DNA of 48,512 nt, taken from contig JBEIGE010000021.1 in NCBI GenBank assembly GCA_040382055.1, forward strand, positions 1-48,512, written 5' to 3'. This document shows positions 23,832 to 32,697 of this stretch, piece after piece. The notes beneath the pieces are model-generated. The model did not search any database, was not told the DNA's origin, and saw nothing but the letters and a program-made list of their open reading frames with translations. The stretch is from JBEIGE01 sp040382055. GTDB lineage: Bacteria > Pseudomonadota > Gammaproteobacteria > Burkholderiales > Burkholderiaceae_C. How positions within the stretch are numbered: the stretch's first letter is position 1; every line of letters begins with the position of its first letter. The position numbers were made by a program, and so were the translations under genes.

Positions 23832-26594
23832 TCAAATCACAATATTGACCAGCCGCCCGGGCACCACTATCACTCGCTTGGCTGCACCGCCGCCCATCAG
23901 TTGTTTTTGCACCAGCTCGTGAGTCAAGGCAATAGCTTCAATCTCAGATTTGCTGGCTGTTGAAGGCACACGGATAGCCCCACGCAATTTGCCATTGATT
24001 TGCAAAACCAATTCCAGTTCATCCTGCTGCAAAGCTGTTTCATCGACCTGGGGCCAGGGAGCGTCAAGCAGATCACCCAAAACTCCGGAGTAACCCAACC
24101 CCACCCACAAACGTTGCGCGATATGCGGCGTTACAGGATACATACAACGCAACAAAATTCCAAAGCTCTCCACCACGGCCACCTGCAAGTCGGGTTTTCC
24201 CGTTGGAGAATCCCCGGGTGACGCTTTGGCAAGCGCCACAGCCGCATCTTCAAGGGTATTGATCATCTTCATCGCACCCGAGACCACCGTGTTGTACTGC
24301 ATGCGCTGGTAGTCATAGTCAACCTGCTTGAGCAGAGTATGAATTTCCAGGCGGAGTGCCTTGGCTTGGACACCAAACGTGATGTCTTTCAGGTCTTTTG
24401 CTCCTTTGATGCTTGCGTTGATAGATCCCCAATCCATCGAAAACAATTTGTAGCCGAAGTTCCAGACACGTCGCAAAAAGCGGTACGAGCCCTCTACCGC
24501 AGCGTCATTCCACTCCAGCGTGGCCTCTGGCGGGGCCGTGAATATGATGTAAAGCCGAGCCGTGTCGGCGCCATACTTTTCAATCAGTTCCTGCGGATCT
24601 ACGCCATTGTTTTTGCTCTTGCTCATGGTACCCACACCCTCGTAGGTAATGAGCGTCCCCGCAGGCCACACACCTTTGCTTTGCTTGAGTTTTGCGCCGG
24701 TCACCTTGCCCGACGCATCATGAATATCCTCAACCTCATGCGGCCAAAAATACTCAACGCCGCCCTTCGCCGTTTTGATGGAATAGATGTGATTGAGCAC
24801 CATGCCCTGGGTCAATAGCTTGGTGAAGGGTTCATCCACCGATACCAGGCCCATGTCACGCATCACTTTGGTCCAAAAACGGGCGTAAAGCAGGTGCAGG
24901 ATGGCGTGCTCAATCCCGCCAATGTACTGATCCATACCGCTGCCACCTGTAACCTTGTTCTGGTCACGCATCCAGTACGCGGTACCGTCTGCCACCATCG
25001 CCTCGCTGTTTTGAGGATCGCAATAGCGCATGAAGTACCAGGAGCTGTCCACAAAGGTATCCATGGTGTCGGTTTCTCGTCGGCCTGACTTGCCGCAAAC
25101 GGGGCAGACTACACCCGCATGAAAGCCCTCGTGCTTGTGCAAAGGATTGCCAGAACCATCGGGCACGCAGTCCAGTGGCAAGACCACGGGCAGGTCTTTT
25201 TCAGGCACAGGCACGGCACCATGTTCATCGCAATGAATGATCGGGATAGGCGTGCCCCAATAACGCTGGCGGCTCACGCCCCAGTCGCGCAGCCGCCAAG
25301 TGGTTTTCTTTTCGCCAAGGCCTCTGACGCTCAGGTCAGCCGCAACGGCATCTACGCAAGCCTTGAAAGACAGACCGTTGTACTTGCCGGAATTAATGGC
25401 AATACCAGTGCCTTTTTCGGCATACCAGTCCTGCCAAACAGAGTCGTCGAAAACCAAAGCGTTTGGCATCTCGACAACCGGCTTGATCGCCAGTTTGTAT
25501 TTGAGTGCAAACGCAAAATCCCGCTCATCGTGCGCCGGCACTCCCATGACTGCGCCGTCGCCATAACTCATCAAGACATAGTTGCCGACCCACACTTCTA
25601 CTTTGTCGCCTGTGAGTGGATGCGTCACAAACAGGCCGGTGGCCAGGCCCTTCTTTTCCTGAGTGGCCAATTCGGCTTCCGTATTGCCGCCCGTCTTGCA
25701 AGCCTCGATAAAAGCCGCCAACTCTGGATTGGCCAAGGCGGCGTGCGCGGCAAGCGGATGTTCCGGCGCCACGGCGCAAAATGTGACGCCCATGATGGTA
25801 TCGGCCCGGGTGGTAAAAACATACATCCGGCCGTCGTCGATGAGCTGTCCATCCGTGCCCTTCATATCGTGGGTAAAGGCAAAGCGCACACCTTCGGACT
25901 TGCCGATCCAGTTTTCCTGCATCAGACGCACACGGTCGGGCCAGCCATTGAGCGTGGCTTTTTCATTGCCGATTTGTACGTGGTCAAGCAACTCCTGCGC
26001 ATAGCCAGTGATCTTGAGGTAGTAGCCTGGGATTTCGCGCTTTTCAACCACAGCGCCAGTTCGCCAGCCCTTGCCGTCGATCACTTGTTCATTAGCCAGC
26101 ACCGTCTGGTCAATCGGATCCCAATTGACGACCTGTGTCTTGCGGTAGGCGATGCCTTTTTCCAGCATTTTGAGGAACAGCCACTGGTTCCATTTGTAAT
26201 AGGTCGGATCACAAGTGGCAACTTCCCTGGTCCAGTCTATGGCCAGACCCAAGGCCTGCATCTGACCTTTCATGTAGGCAATGTTCTCGTAGGTCCATTT
26301 GGCAGGGGGTACACCGTTCTTGAGCGCCGCATTCTCGGCCGGTAGGCCGAATGCATCCCAACCCATGGGCATCAGGACATTGTGGCCATTCATGCGCAAA
26401 TAGCGCGTGAGCATGTCATTGATGGTGTAGTTGCGCACGTGCCCCATATGCAGCTTGCCACTGGGGTAAGGCAGCATGGAGCAGGCATAGAACTTCTTTT
26501 TCGAAGCATCTTCGCTGACGCGATACGCATGGGACGCCGTCCAACCTTGTTGGGCCGCTTTTTCTATCTCGAGGTGGTTATATTTGTCTTGCAT
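23832..26594 (-). CDS. leuS: Leucyl-tRNA synthetase
   Basis: Class I aminoacyl-tRNA synthetase charging tRNA-Leu. The HIGH motif is HMGH (residues 49-52), the editing domain contains TTRADTIMGVTF, and the KMSKS loop appears as TMSKS near residue 656. With the start at 26594 the protein has 920 residues, somewhat longer than the usual 860-880. In-frame ATGs at 26603 and earlier would overlap the exbD end. No strong ribosome site is seen. It is followed by lptE after 2 bp. Confidence 0.95.
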   Translation of the reverse strand: MQDKYNHLEIEKAAQQGWTASHAYRVSEDASKKKFYACSMLPYPSGKLHMGHVRNYTINDMLTRYLRMNGHNVLMPMGWDAFGLPAENAALKNGVPPAKWTYENIAYMKGQMQALGLAIDWTREVATCDPTYYKWNQWLFLKMLEKGIAYRKTQVVNWDPIDQTVLANEQVIDGKGWRTGAVVEKREIPGYYLKITGYAQELLDHVQIGNEKATLNGWPDRVRLMQENWIGKSEGVRFAFTHDMKGTDGQLIDDGRMYVFTTRADTIMGVTFCAVAPEHPLAAHAALANPELAAFIEACKTGGNTEAELATQEKKGLATGLFVTHPLTGDKVEVWVGNYVLMSYGDGAVMGVPAHDERDFAFALKYKLAIKPVVEMPNALVFDDSVWQDWYAEKGTGIAINSGKYNGLSFKACVDAVAADLSVRGLGEKKTTWRLRDWGVSRQRYWGTPIPIIHCDEHGAVPVPEKDLPVVLPLDCVPDGSGNPLHKHEGFHAGVVCPVCGKSGRRETDTMDTFVDSSWYFMRYCDPQNSEAMVADGTAYWMRDQNKVTGGSGMDQYIGGIEHAILHLLYARFWTKVMRDMGLVSVDEPFTKLLTQGMVLNHIYSIKTAKGGVEYFWPHEVEDIHDASGKVTGAKLKQSKGVWPAGTLITYEGVGTMSKSKNNGVDPQELIEKYGADTARLYIIFTAPPEATLEWNDAAVEGSYRFLRRVWNFGYKLFSMDWGSINASIKGAKDLKDITFGVQAKALRLEIHTLLKQVDYDYQRMQYNTVVSGAMKMINTLEDAAVALAKASPGDSPTGKPDLQVAVVESFGILLRCMYPVTPHIAQRLWVGLGYSGVLGDLLDAPWPQVDETALQQDELELVLQINGKLRGAIRVPSTASKSEIEAIALTHELVQKQLMGGGAAKRVIVVPGRLVNIVI

Positions 26595-26604
26595 CCCCGG
26601 CATT

Positions 26605-27015
26605 TTAGGGTTTGGCAACAAAGCCGATGCGATTCAAGCCGGCCTTTTGTGCCACACCCATCACCTCAACTACGCGACCATAGGGCACGGATTCATCCGC
26701 ACTCAGCTGTACCTCGGCCTGCGAAGTTTGCAGGGCAGTCTGTTGCAGACGCTTTTGAAGCTCCTCAAGACTGACCAGAATGTCATCCAGATACACCCTT
26801 CCCGCCTTGTCCAGCGCCACTTGAATCGCCTTGGGTGGCTGATCCGGCTGAGCGCCCTCAGTCACAGGCAGGTTGAGTTGAACCGTACTGACCAGTAACG
26901 GTGCCGTGAGGATAAAAATCACCACCAAAACCAGTAAGACATCAATTAGCGGCGTCATATTGATGTCGCTCAGAAGCTGAGTACCGGGGTTACGCACAAG
27001 GCGACCGAATGTCAC
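26605..27015 (-). CDS. exbD: ExbD/TolR-family energy-coupling protein
   Basis: Inner-membrane partner of the ExbB/TolQ proton channel, transmitting proton-motive force to TonB- or TolA-type proteins. A single membrane helix (residues 23-44) holds the essential Asp25 in TPLIDVLLVLVVIF; a periplasmic domain of about 90 residues follows. The start is GTG at 27015, overlapping the exbB stop (GTGA), because the product then begins MTFGRL, close to the M-x-FGRL start of related proteins. It is called ExbD by pairing and locus; a TolR role is not excluded. Confidence 0.88.
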   Translation of the reverse strand: MTFGRLVRNPGTQLLSDINMTPLIDVLLVLVVIFILTAPLLVSTVQLNLPVTEGAQPDQPPKAIQVALDKAGRVYLDDILVSLEELQKRLQQTALQTSQAEVQLSADESVPYGRVVEVMGVAQKAGLNRIGFVAKP

Positions 27016-27692
27016 AGTCTGTCTGCGCAAGCGCTAGTTGAGGAGGCAGTGAGGTGCGAACTAAGCAGGAGTTCACGCAGATCCAGGGCGAAGCCCTCCA
27101 GGTCAGCCTCAATACGCCCGATCAATCGACCCATGATGTTGTAGCCCAAGACGGCAGGAATCGCTACCGCAAGACCTGCGGCCGTCATGATCAAAGCATC
27201 TCCGACAGGCCCCGAAATTTTGTCGATGGTGATCTGCCCGGCACCGGACATGCCGATCAGGGCTTCGTAAATTCCCCACACTGTTCCAAGCAGGCCGACA
27301 AACGGCGCCGTAGATCCAACGGTTGCCAGCAGAACCTGGCCGAATTGGAGACGGCGCAAGACGTGATGCAAGGCATCCCGCAAAACCCGGGTTAGCTGCT
27401 GGGAACGGTCACCTGATGCAGCCAGGGTACCCGAGGGCGATGCACGGGTTGCATTGATCAGCGGGAGAATCAACCTGTCACGGTCAAATGTCTGAACGGA
27501 CTGCGTTGCAATCTCCAGTGATGCCCCCTGCCAGAAGGCTGCTGTGACGCGCGCCGAGTCAGTTAATGCACGTCTGAGCACCCAGCTTTTCCAGACGATC
27601 ACCACCCAACTTGCCACTGACATGGCGAGCAACACCAGCGCAACTACCTGGTTGACTGCGTCACCCAGGGTCAAGTGCTGCAGCAATGTCAT
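27012..27692 (-). CDS. exbB: ExbB/TolQ-family proton channel protein
   Basis: Inner-membrane MotA/TolQ/ExbB channel component. Three membrane helices are seen: residues about 12-32, then two in the conserved region LATVGSTAPFVGLLGTVWGIYEAL (about 128-151) and DALIMTAAGLAVAIPAVLGYN (about 169-189). The 226 residues are normal for ExbB. The start codon overlaps the dapB stop by 4 bp (ATGA) and the stop overlaps the exbD start. No tonB or tolA is present here. Confidence 0.9.
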   Translation of the reverse strand: MTLLQHLTLGDAVNQVVALVLLAMSVASWVVIVWKSWVLRRALTDSARVTAAFWQGASLEIATQSVQTFDRDRLILPLINATRASPSGTLAASGDRSQQLTRVLRDALHHVLRRLQFGQVLLATVGSTAPFVGLLGTVWGIYEALIGMSGAGQITIDKISGPVGDALIMTAAGLAVAIPAVLGYNIMGRLIGRIEADLEGFALDLRELLLSSHLTASSTSACADRL

Positions 27693-28504
27693 TTCAGCCC
27701 GAGTACATCGAACATGTCAAACAGTCCTGCTTTCTTATTGGCCAAAAACCGGACTGCACGCAGACTGCCTTGGGCATAGGTGGCACGACTGGAAGACTTG
27801 TGGGAAATTTCGATGCGCTCACCCGTTCCGGCAAACAGAACTGTGTGATCACCCACAATATCGCCGCCACGGATGGTGGCAAAACCAATGCTGGACGGAT
27901 CACGCTCACCTGTGACGCCCTCACGCGCATAGACCGCGCAATCTTTCAACTCCCGCCCAAGTGAAGTCGCAATGACCTCGCCCATTTTGAGGGCGGTACC
28001 GGAGGGTGCATCCACCTTGTGACGATGGTGGGCCTCTATGATTTCAATGTCATAGCCGGTCGACAAAGCTTTGGCTGCCATCTCTAGCAGTTTGAGCGTT
28101 ACATTGACACCCACGCTCATGTTGGGGGAAAGCATTATGGGAATAACTTTTGCCGCTTCCGAAATTTCTGATTTCTGAGCTTCATTAAATCCGGTTGTTC
28201 CAATCACCAGCCCGACACCCAGCTCTTGACAGGCCTTAAGGTGAGCCATTGTTCCTTCGGGTCTTGTAAAGTCAATCAGAAAGCGTGCGCTTTTCAAACC
28301 GGTTCGGATATCCGCACTGATGTCAACCCCGCTGGTCTGACCCAGAAATGCAGCTGCATCAGCTCCCAGGGCCGGGCTGGCTGCAACATCCAGGGCGCCG
28401 GCCAGAACACAGTCGTGTGCCTGCAGAACCGCCTCGATAAGCATGTGGCCCATTCGCCCGGAAGCTCCGGCAATGGCTATCGACAGTGGGGGCTGTGGGG
28501 TCAT
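27689..28504 (-). CDS. dapB: 4-hydroxy-tetrahydrodipicolinate reductase
   Basis: Reduces the DapA product with NAD(P)H in lysine and meso-diaminopimelate synthesis. The nucleotide motif GASGRMGHM is at residues 13-21. The catalytic signature EAHHRHKVDAPSGTAL is at about residues 154-169, with the central His and Lys. The 271 residues are normal. It starts 29 bp after bamE and overlaps exbB by 4 bp. Confidence 0.96.
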   Translation of the reverse strand: MTPQPPLSIAIAGASGRMGHMLIEAVLQAHDCVLAGALDVAASPALGADAAAFLGQTSGVDISADIRTGLKSARFLIDFTRPEGTMAHLKACQELGVGLVIGTTGFNEAQKSEISEAAKVIPIMLSPNMSVGVNVTLKLLEMAAKALSTGYDIEIIEAHHRHKVDAPSGTALKMGEVIATSLGRELKDCAVYAREGVTGERDPSSIGFATIRGGDIVGDHTVLFAGTGERIEISHKSSSRATYAQGSLRAVRFLANKKAGLFDMFDVLGLK

Positions 28505-28533
28505 GAAAGGAAGTTAGAGAAGATAGAAAGGTG

Positions 28534-29097
28534 CTAGCGGATGGGAGGCTGTGAAGATAGTCCTGGAGGCTCGAGCGGTGGATAACTGGTAGGCAAAGGT
28601 GGCAAGGGTCTTGGTTCCGCTGGCTTGACCGGGATTATGAATTTGTCCAGTGTCTCTGGTGCCGCCTCCAAGAGAGGGGGCTTGCCGGATTTTTTGCGGG
28701 CATCTAAAGAGGCAACAAACTCGGCTTCAGTCGGGAGGACATCTGCTTCAAATCGCTCCAAAAGGTCATCTTTGAAAAAAATTGCCACCTTGCGGATCTG
28801 TGGCTCAGCATTCTGGCGGCTAAAGGAGAAAACATAATCCCACCGGCTGGCGTGGAACACGCTGACCAGCAGCGGGGTGCCCATGATGTCGCGGACCTGG
28901 ATGCGGCTCATCCCTGGCGAAAGCAAGGCCATCTGCTCGCGGGTCACCACATTTCCCTGAACAATATCCATCTTGTAAGGGGCAGCCGCTTTGACGATCT
29001 GATTGCTGGCCTTGTCAAAGCTGCCGCATGCCGACAGACCGCTTGCAAGCAGAATTGTCAAACAGAGGCAGCGACTTCGGCGATGGTTATGTAACAT
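28534..29097 (-). CDS. bamE: Outer-membrane assembly lipoprotein BamE
   Basis: Small lipoprotein of the BAM complex that inserts beta-barrel proteins. The lipobox LSAC places the lipidated Cys at residue 24. The BamE/OmlA fold follows, with GNVVTREQMALLSPGMSRIQV and the family-typical VRDIMGTPLL near residue 68. A Pro-rich C-terminal extension (about residues 130-187, PLPPLPTSYPPLEPPG) makes it longer than E. coli BamE (113 residues), as in many betaproteobacteria. It diverges from fur with 95 bp between start codons. Confidence 0.93.
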   Translation of the reverse strand: MLHNHRRSRCLCLTILLASGLSACGSFDKASNQIVKAAAPYKMDIVQGNVVTREQMALLSPGMSRIQVRDIMGTPLLVSVFHASRWDYVFSFSRQNAEPQIRKVAIFFKDDLLERFEADVLPTEAEFVASLDARKKSGKPPLLEAAPETLDKFIIPVKPAEPRPLPPLPTSYPPLEPPGLSSQPPIR

Positions 29098-29119
29098 GCG
29101 TTGACACGAGACGATATGA
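29091..29119 (+). promoter_or_regulatory. Candidate fur promoter
   Basis: TATGAT (29114-29119) has five of six -10 consensus bases and is preceded after 17 nt by GTAACA (29091-29096, four of six). The -35 overlaps the divergent bamE start codon. A TTGACA at 29101-29106 is a better -35 by itself, but the matching -10 position holds only TGCATT. No convincing 19-bp Fur box was seen between the two genes. Confidence 0.35.
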
Positions 29120-29192
29120 TCAATGCATTGTAGCGGCAGGGCTGTCTGAAGCTGGCCGCACGAACCCGAAAACCATCGGAAGAACGCCCCTC

Positions 29193-29636
29193 ATGACCAC
29201 TATTGACGAACTGAAAAACACCGGTCTTAAAGCCACTCTTCCACGATTGAAGGTTCTGGAAATATTCCAGAAGGGAACTCAGCGACACATGACCGCAGAA
29301 GACGTTTTCAGAGTGTTGCTGCTGGACCGATCCGATGTGGGTCTGGCGACAGTCTATCGGGTACTGACTCAGTTTGAGCAGGCGGGCATTTTGAATCGCA
29401 GCAATTTTGAGAGCGGTAAGGCGGTTTATGAGCTCAATGAAGGGCAGCACCACGACCATCTAGTGTGTCTGGACTGCGGCGTTGTAGAGGAGTTTTACGA
29501 CGCCGAGATTGAGAGCAGGCAAAACGAGGTCGCCAAAAAACGGGGGTTCACCATCGCAGAGCATGCCCTGAGCCTTTACGCACACTGTAACAAACTCAAT
29601 TGTACGAACCGTAGCGTGCGCACGCGTACTCCCTAG
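29193..29636 (+). CDS. fur: Ferric uptake regulator Fur
   Basis: Iron-responsive repressor. The winged-helix domain occupies about residues 1-85 (GLKATLPRLKVLEIFQ and DVGLATVYRVLTQFEQAGIL). The metal-binding dimer domain has HHDHLVCLDCG (about 87-97), and a second Cys pair near the C-terminus is CNKLNC. ATG at 29193 gives 147 residues, normal for Fur; upstream in-frame codons lie in the bamE promoter region. The fur-bamE divergence is a common betaproteobacterial arrangement. Confidence 0.95.
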   Translation: MTTIDELKNTGLKATLPRLKVLEIFQKGTQRHMTAEDVFRVLLLDRSDVGLATVYRVLTQFEQAGILNRSNFESGKAVYELNEGQHHDHLVCLDCGVVEEFYDAEIESRQNEVAKKRGFTIAEHALSLYAHCNKLNCTNRSVRTRTP

Positions 29637-29640
29637 CCAT

Positions 29641-30591
29641 TCATTCTGCGCTGCCCATGGCCAAACGGTGGCGCTCGATGAACTCCTCATACGTGTTGAT
29701 TCCACGCAATTCAAGAATCGTGTTTCGAACAGCCGCCTCTACCAGTACAGCCAGGTTGCGGCCTGCAACCACCTGAATCACGGCCTTACGTACAGGAATA
29801 CCAATCACATCCTGGGTCAGGGGCTCATGGGGAATGCGGTCAAAGTCGCGCTCCAGGGTTTCGCGGCGCACCAGATGCACGATGAGCTTGAGCTTCATCT
29901 TTCTGCGGACGGCTGTCTCGCCGAAAATTGCACGTATGTCGAGCAGTCCAATGCCACGTACTTCCAGCAAATTCTGCAACAGGTCCGGGCAACGGCCCTC
30001 AATGGAAGATTCATTGATCCGGTAAAGATCCACCGCATCGTCAGCCACCAAACCATTGCCACGGGACACCAGCTCCAGCCCCAACTCGCTTTTGCCGAGC
30101 CCGGATTCACCAGTAATCAGAACCCCCATGCCCAAAATGTCCATCAGAACGCCATGCATCGTGATGCGTTCGGCGAAGTGCCTGGAAAGGTAACTGCGCA
30201 GGACATCAATGGTGTAAGCGGAGGTTGAATCTGTGGCAAACAGCGGTATCTCCGACTTTTCACACATTTCCAGCAAGGCCTGCGGCGCTGTTTGTCCATC
30301 TGCCAGAACCAATACGGGTGGCTCCAGATCAACAATGCGCGATATCCTGCGCTCACAGTCCTCGGGAGTTGCGCTCGACAGGTAAGCCACCTCCCTGACG
30401 CCCAGTATCTGGACACGATAGGGGTGAATATAGTTGAGATAGCCGACGAGATCTGCGCCAGAACTGGCTGCACGCACAGCAACCTCATCAAAACGACGCT
30501 CGGAAGCGCCCAGACCTGCCACCCAATTCCACTTCAGGTTATGCCTGAACTCCTGAAACAGGGCATCAGCGCTGACGGCGGTGGGTTTCAA
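29641..30591 (-). CDS. hprK: HPr kinase/phosphorylase
   Basis: Phosphorylates and dephosphorylates Ser46 of HPr in the nitrogen-related phosphotransferase system. The Walker A loop GESGLGKSELGLEL lies near residue 155, followed by RGNGLVADDAVD, the HprK/P signature. The C-terminal region IPVRKAVIQVVAGRNLAVLVE is also typical. The start is TTG at 30591: GGAG (30597-30600) lies 5 nt upstream and homologues begin MKP followed by SAD. The 316 residues are normal. It follows ptsN by 30 bp and ends 4 bp from the convergent fur gene. Confidence 0.94.
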   Translation of the reverse strand: MKPTAVSADALFQEFRHNLKWNWVAGLGASERRFDEVAVRAASSGADLVGYLNYIHPYRVQILGVREVAYLSSATPEDCERRISRIVDLEPPVLVLADGQTAPQALLEMCEKSEIPLFATDSTSAYTIDVLRSYLSRHFAERITMHGVLMDILGMGVLITGESGLGKSELGLELVSRGNGLVADDAVDLYRINESSIEGRCPDLLQNLLEVRGIGLLDIRAIFGETAVRRKMKLKLIVHLVRRETLERDFDRIPHEPLTQDVIGIPVRKAVIQVVAGRNLAVLVEAAVRNTILELRGINTYEEFIERHRLAMGSAE

Positions 30592-30621
30592 AAAGGCTCC
30601 AGAAGACGGGAAGGGTGTGCG

Positions 30622-31089
30622 TCAAACAGGCAAAGCCGACTTCCATGCCGAAATGGCAGCATGCAACTCACTGGCGTCAGTAGAAGACATGAGTTGGTCG
30701 CGAAGGACACTGTCACTCAGCATTTCGGCAATTTCAGACAAAATTTCCAGATGCTTTTGGGTAGCCGCTTCAGGAACCAGCAAAAAGATCAGTAATTTCA
30801 CCGGTTGCTCATCCGGCGCATCAAATCCGATGGGTTTGCCCAACAAAACCACCGCAGCCATCGGCGCTTTCAGGCCTTTGATCCGACCATGTGGAATCGC
30901 CACCTCGTGGCCCAGCCCGGTTGAACCCAAGCGTTCCCGAGCAAACAAGCTGTCACTGACCAAGGCACGATTCAAGCCATGCATGTTCTCAAACAACAAA
31001 CCGGTTTCTTCAAATGCCCTTTTTTTACTGGAAACATCAATTCCCACAAGGACTTGTGAAACAGGCAGGATGGACGCGAGTCGATTCAT
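30622..31089 (-). CDS. ptsN: PTS IIA-like nitrogen-regulatory protein PtsN
   Basis: EIIA-Ntr of the nitrogen phosphotransferase system, which links carbon, nitrogen and K+ homeostasis. The phosphorylated His is residue 67 in GHEVAIPHGRIKG. ATG at 31089 gives 155 residues, the usual size; reading further upstream runs into the hpf terminator. It sits between hpf and hprK, the common order in betaproteobacteria. PtsN is known in E. coli to act on K+ transport; a link to the kup gene of this window is speculation. Confidence 0.95.
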   Translation of the reverse strand: MNRLASILPVSQVLVGIDVSSKKRAFEETGLLFENMHGLNRALVSDSLFARERLGSTGLGHEVAIPHGRIKGLKAPMAAVVLLGKPIGFDAPDEQPVKLLIFLLVPEAATQKHLEILSEIAEMLSDSVLRDQLMSSTDASELHAAISAWKSALPV

Positions 31090-31115
31090 GGTGTGTGAGC
31101 GCGGATTATGCACAT

Positions 31116-31147
31116 AAAAAAAGCCGCCTGGAAACCCCGGCGGCTTT
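31116..31147 (-). terminator. Rho-independent terminator after hpf
   Basis: AAGCCGCC (31121-31128) and GGCGGCTT (31139-31146) form an 8-bp stem with a 10-nt loop; read on the minus strand it is followed by seven T (31116-31122). It lies 19 bp after the hpf stop and 27 bp before the ptsN start, so ptsN-hprK needs either read-through or its own promoter. Confidence 0.8.
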
Positions 31148-31165
31148 CGACTCAATTCAGACCGA

Positions 31166-31495
31166 TTACATCAAACGCTTGGCAGGTTCATGTTGGTGGT
31201 CTTTGACGCGGTCCTTGTGGCGAACTACCTGACGGTCAAGTTTGTCCATGAGTTCGTCCACCGCAGCGTAAAGATCCTCATGGGCGCTTTCTGCGAACAT
31301 ATCGCCGCCCTTGACGTGAATGTTGCATTCAGCTCGTTGGCGTCGTTCCTTTTCTTTCTGTTTCTCTATGCTAAGTAACACCTTGACGTCGACCACCTGG
31401 TCGAAATGGCGGGTAATTCGATCAAGCTTGGTCGTGACATAACTGCGCAGGGCGGGGGTAACTTCGAGGTGGTGACCGCTGATCGTCAAGTTCAT
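31166..31495 (-). CDS. hpf: Ribosome hibernation-promoting factor (short form)
   Basis: Binds the 30S subunit in stationary phase and promotes inactive 100S ribosomes. The 109 residues are the short HPF/YfiA form: NLTISGHHLEVTPALRSYV at the start, then the basic stretch of the RNA face (KQKEKERRQRAECNIHVKGG) and AESAHEDLYAAVDELMDKLDRQ. A strong AGGAGG lies before the ATG. rpoN, which often precedes hpf, is not here; a divergent corA is upstream. Confidence 0.94.
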   Translation of the reverse strand: MNLTISGHHLEVTPALRSYVTTKLDRITRHFDQVVDVKVLLSIEKQKEKERRQRAECNIHVKGGDMFAESAHEDLYAAVDELMDKLDRQVVRHKDRVKDHQHEPAKRLM

Positions 31496-31553
31496 GTATA
31501 GCCTCCTGTTTCACGGGGTTAAAAGCCAAGTCGACATCGCCTTAGCTGGTTTC

Positions 31554-31582
31554 ACTATGCGCCCGAAATCACTGAAAAGCAA
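31554..31582 (-). promoter_or_regulatory. Sigma70-type promoter of hpf
   Basis: On the minus strand TTGCTT (31577-31582) is followed after 17 nt by CATAGT (31554-31559), each with four of six consensus bases. The start point would be near 31547, leaving a leader of about 50 nt before hpf. Confidence 0.45.
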
Positions 31583-31591
31583 TTGATTTTT

Positions 31592-31610
31592 ATTGCTGCT
31601 TTGCAGCAAT
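31592..31610. repeat. Inverted repeat upstream of the hpf promoter
   Basis: ATTGCTGC-TTT-GCAGCAAT, a perfect 8-bp inverted repeat with a 3-bp spacer. Its centre is about 54 bp upstream of the predicted hpf start point and 80 bp before the corA start codon. The position suits an activator site for hpf; no protein can be named. Confidence 0.45.
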
Positions 31611-31680
31611 TTCGACTCAAAGTCCGCCAAAACGCTCTGGTTCAATTGCGCATTTGCCCCGGTGCGATAATTCCCATGCC

Positions 31681-32667
31681 ATGCTAAACATCTTCTCCCT
31701 CGCCAACGGACGCCTTTTTCAGGAGGAGATCGAGTCTTTGGAGGAGCTCTCCCGGTTCCAACCCATCTGGGTGGATCTGGAGTCACCCACGGTTGAGGAA
31801 AAACGCTGGGTCAAGCAGTATTACGGACTCTCCATTCCCGAAGACGCCATGGATGAGGACATTGAGGAGTCCGCCCGCTTTTACGAGGAAGACAACGGCG
31901 AGTTGCACATCCGAAGCGACTTTTTGATTGCGGATGAAGATGAACCCCGGACCGTTCGCGTGGCCTTTATCCTCAATCAACACAACTCAGAGCTCAAAAG
32001 CCGTGGCGTGCTGTTTTCCATCCATGATGAGGACGTTCCTGTGTTCCGATTGCTTCGCATGCGCGCCCGACGGGCACCGGGTCTGATAGAAGCTGCTCAG
32101 GAGGTTCTGCTTAAGCTGTTTGACGCTGATGCCGAGTATTCGGCTGATACGCTGGAAGAAATCTACGACAAGCTGGAAAAAGTCAGCCGTAAGGTGCTCT
32201 CAGGAGATGTCACTGACGCTCTGGCTGGCGAAGTACTGGGAGCAATTGCCCGGCAGGAAGACCTTAATGGGCGCATCCGGCGCAATGTGATGGACACGCG
32301 ACGCGCCGTTCGTTTCATGATGCGCAGCAAAATGCTCAACGACGATCAGTTTGAGGAGGCCCGTCAGATCCTTCGCGACATTGACTCGCTGGACTCACAC
32401 ACCGCTTTTCTGTTTGACAAAATCAACTTTCTGATGGACGCCACAGTCGGCTTCATTAACATCAACCAGAACAAGATCATCAAGATCTTCTCTGTGGCCA
32501 GCGTGGCTTTGCTGCCACCCACGCTAATTGCCAGCATCTATGGCATGAATTTCCAGTACATGCCCGAACTCGCCCAGTCATGGGGCTACCCGTATGCCCT
32601 GGTCTTGATGTTGGGCAGCGCCTTGGTGCCGATGTGGTACTTCCGCAAGCGCGGCTGGCTGAAGTAA
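31681..32667 (+). CDS. corA: Magnesium/cobalt transporter CorA
   Basis: Pentameric Mg2+ channel of the inner membrane. A large cytoplasmic domain (about residues 1-265) precedes two C-terminal helices; the signature GMN is in SIYGMNFQYMPE between them, and the protein ends in a basic tail (YFRKRGWLK). ATG at 31681 gives 328 residues and the family start MLNIFSL; an in-frame TTG at 31654 is less likely. It is divergent from hpf and convergent with fadD. Confidence 0.94.
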   Translation: MLNIFSLANGRLFQEEIESLEELSRFQPIWVDLESPTVEEKRWVKQYYGLSIPEDAMDEDIEESARFYEEDNGELHIRSDFLIADEDEPRTVRVAFILNQHNSELKSRGVLFSIHDEDVPVFRLLRMRARRAPGLIEAAQEVLLKLFDADAEYSADTLEEIYDKLEKVSRKVLSGDVTDALAGEVLGAIARQEDLNGRIRRNVMDTRRAVRFMMRSKMLNDDQFEEARQILRDIDSLDSHTAFLFDKINFLMDATVGFININQNKIIKIFSVASVALLPPTLIASIYGMNFQYMPELAQSWGYPYALVLMLGSALVPMWYFRKRGWLK

Positions 32668-32697
32668 GCGTCAGCCCGCTCAAATACCAGCCGGATA

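Noticed and set aside
25119..26345. 408-codon open frame on the plus strand, antisense to leuS
   Set aside because: It lies wholly inside leuS, whose catalytic and editing motifs are intact. The antisense frame has no recognisable domain and is expected from codon bias.
29098..29192. Fur box between bamE and fur
   Set aside because: GATATGATCAATGCATT has partial resemblance only and does not fit the 7-1-7 pattern well.
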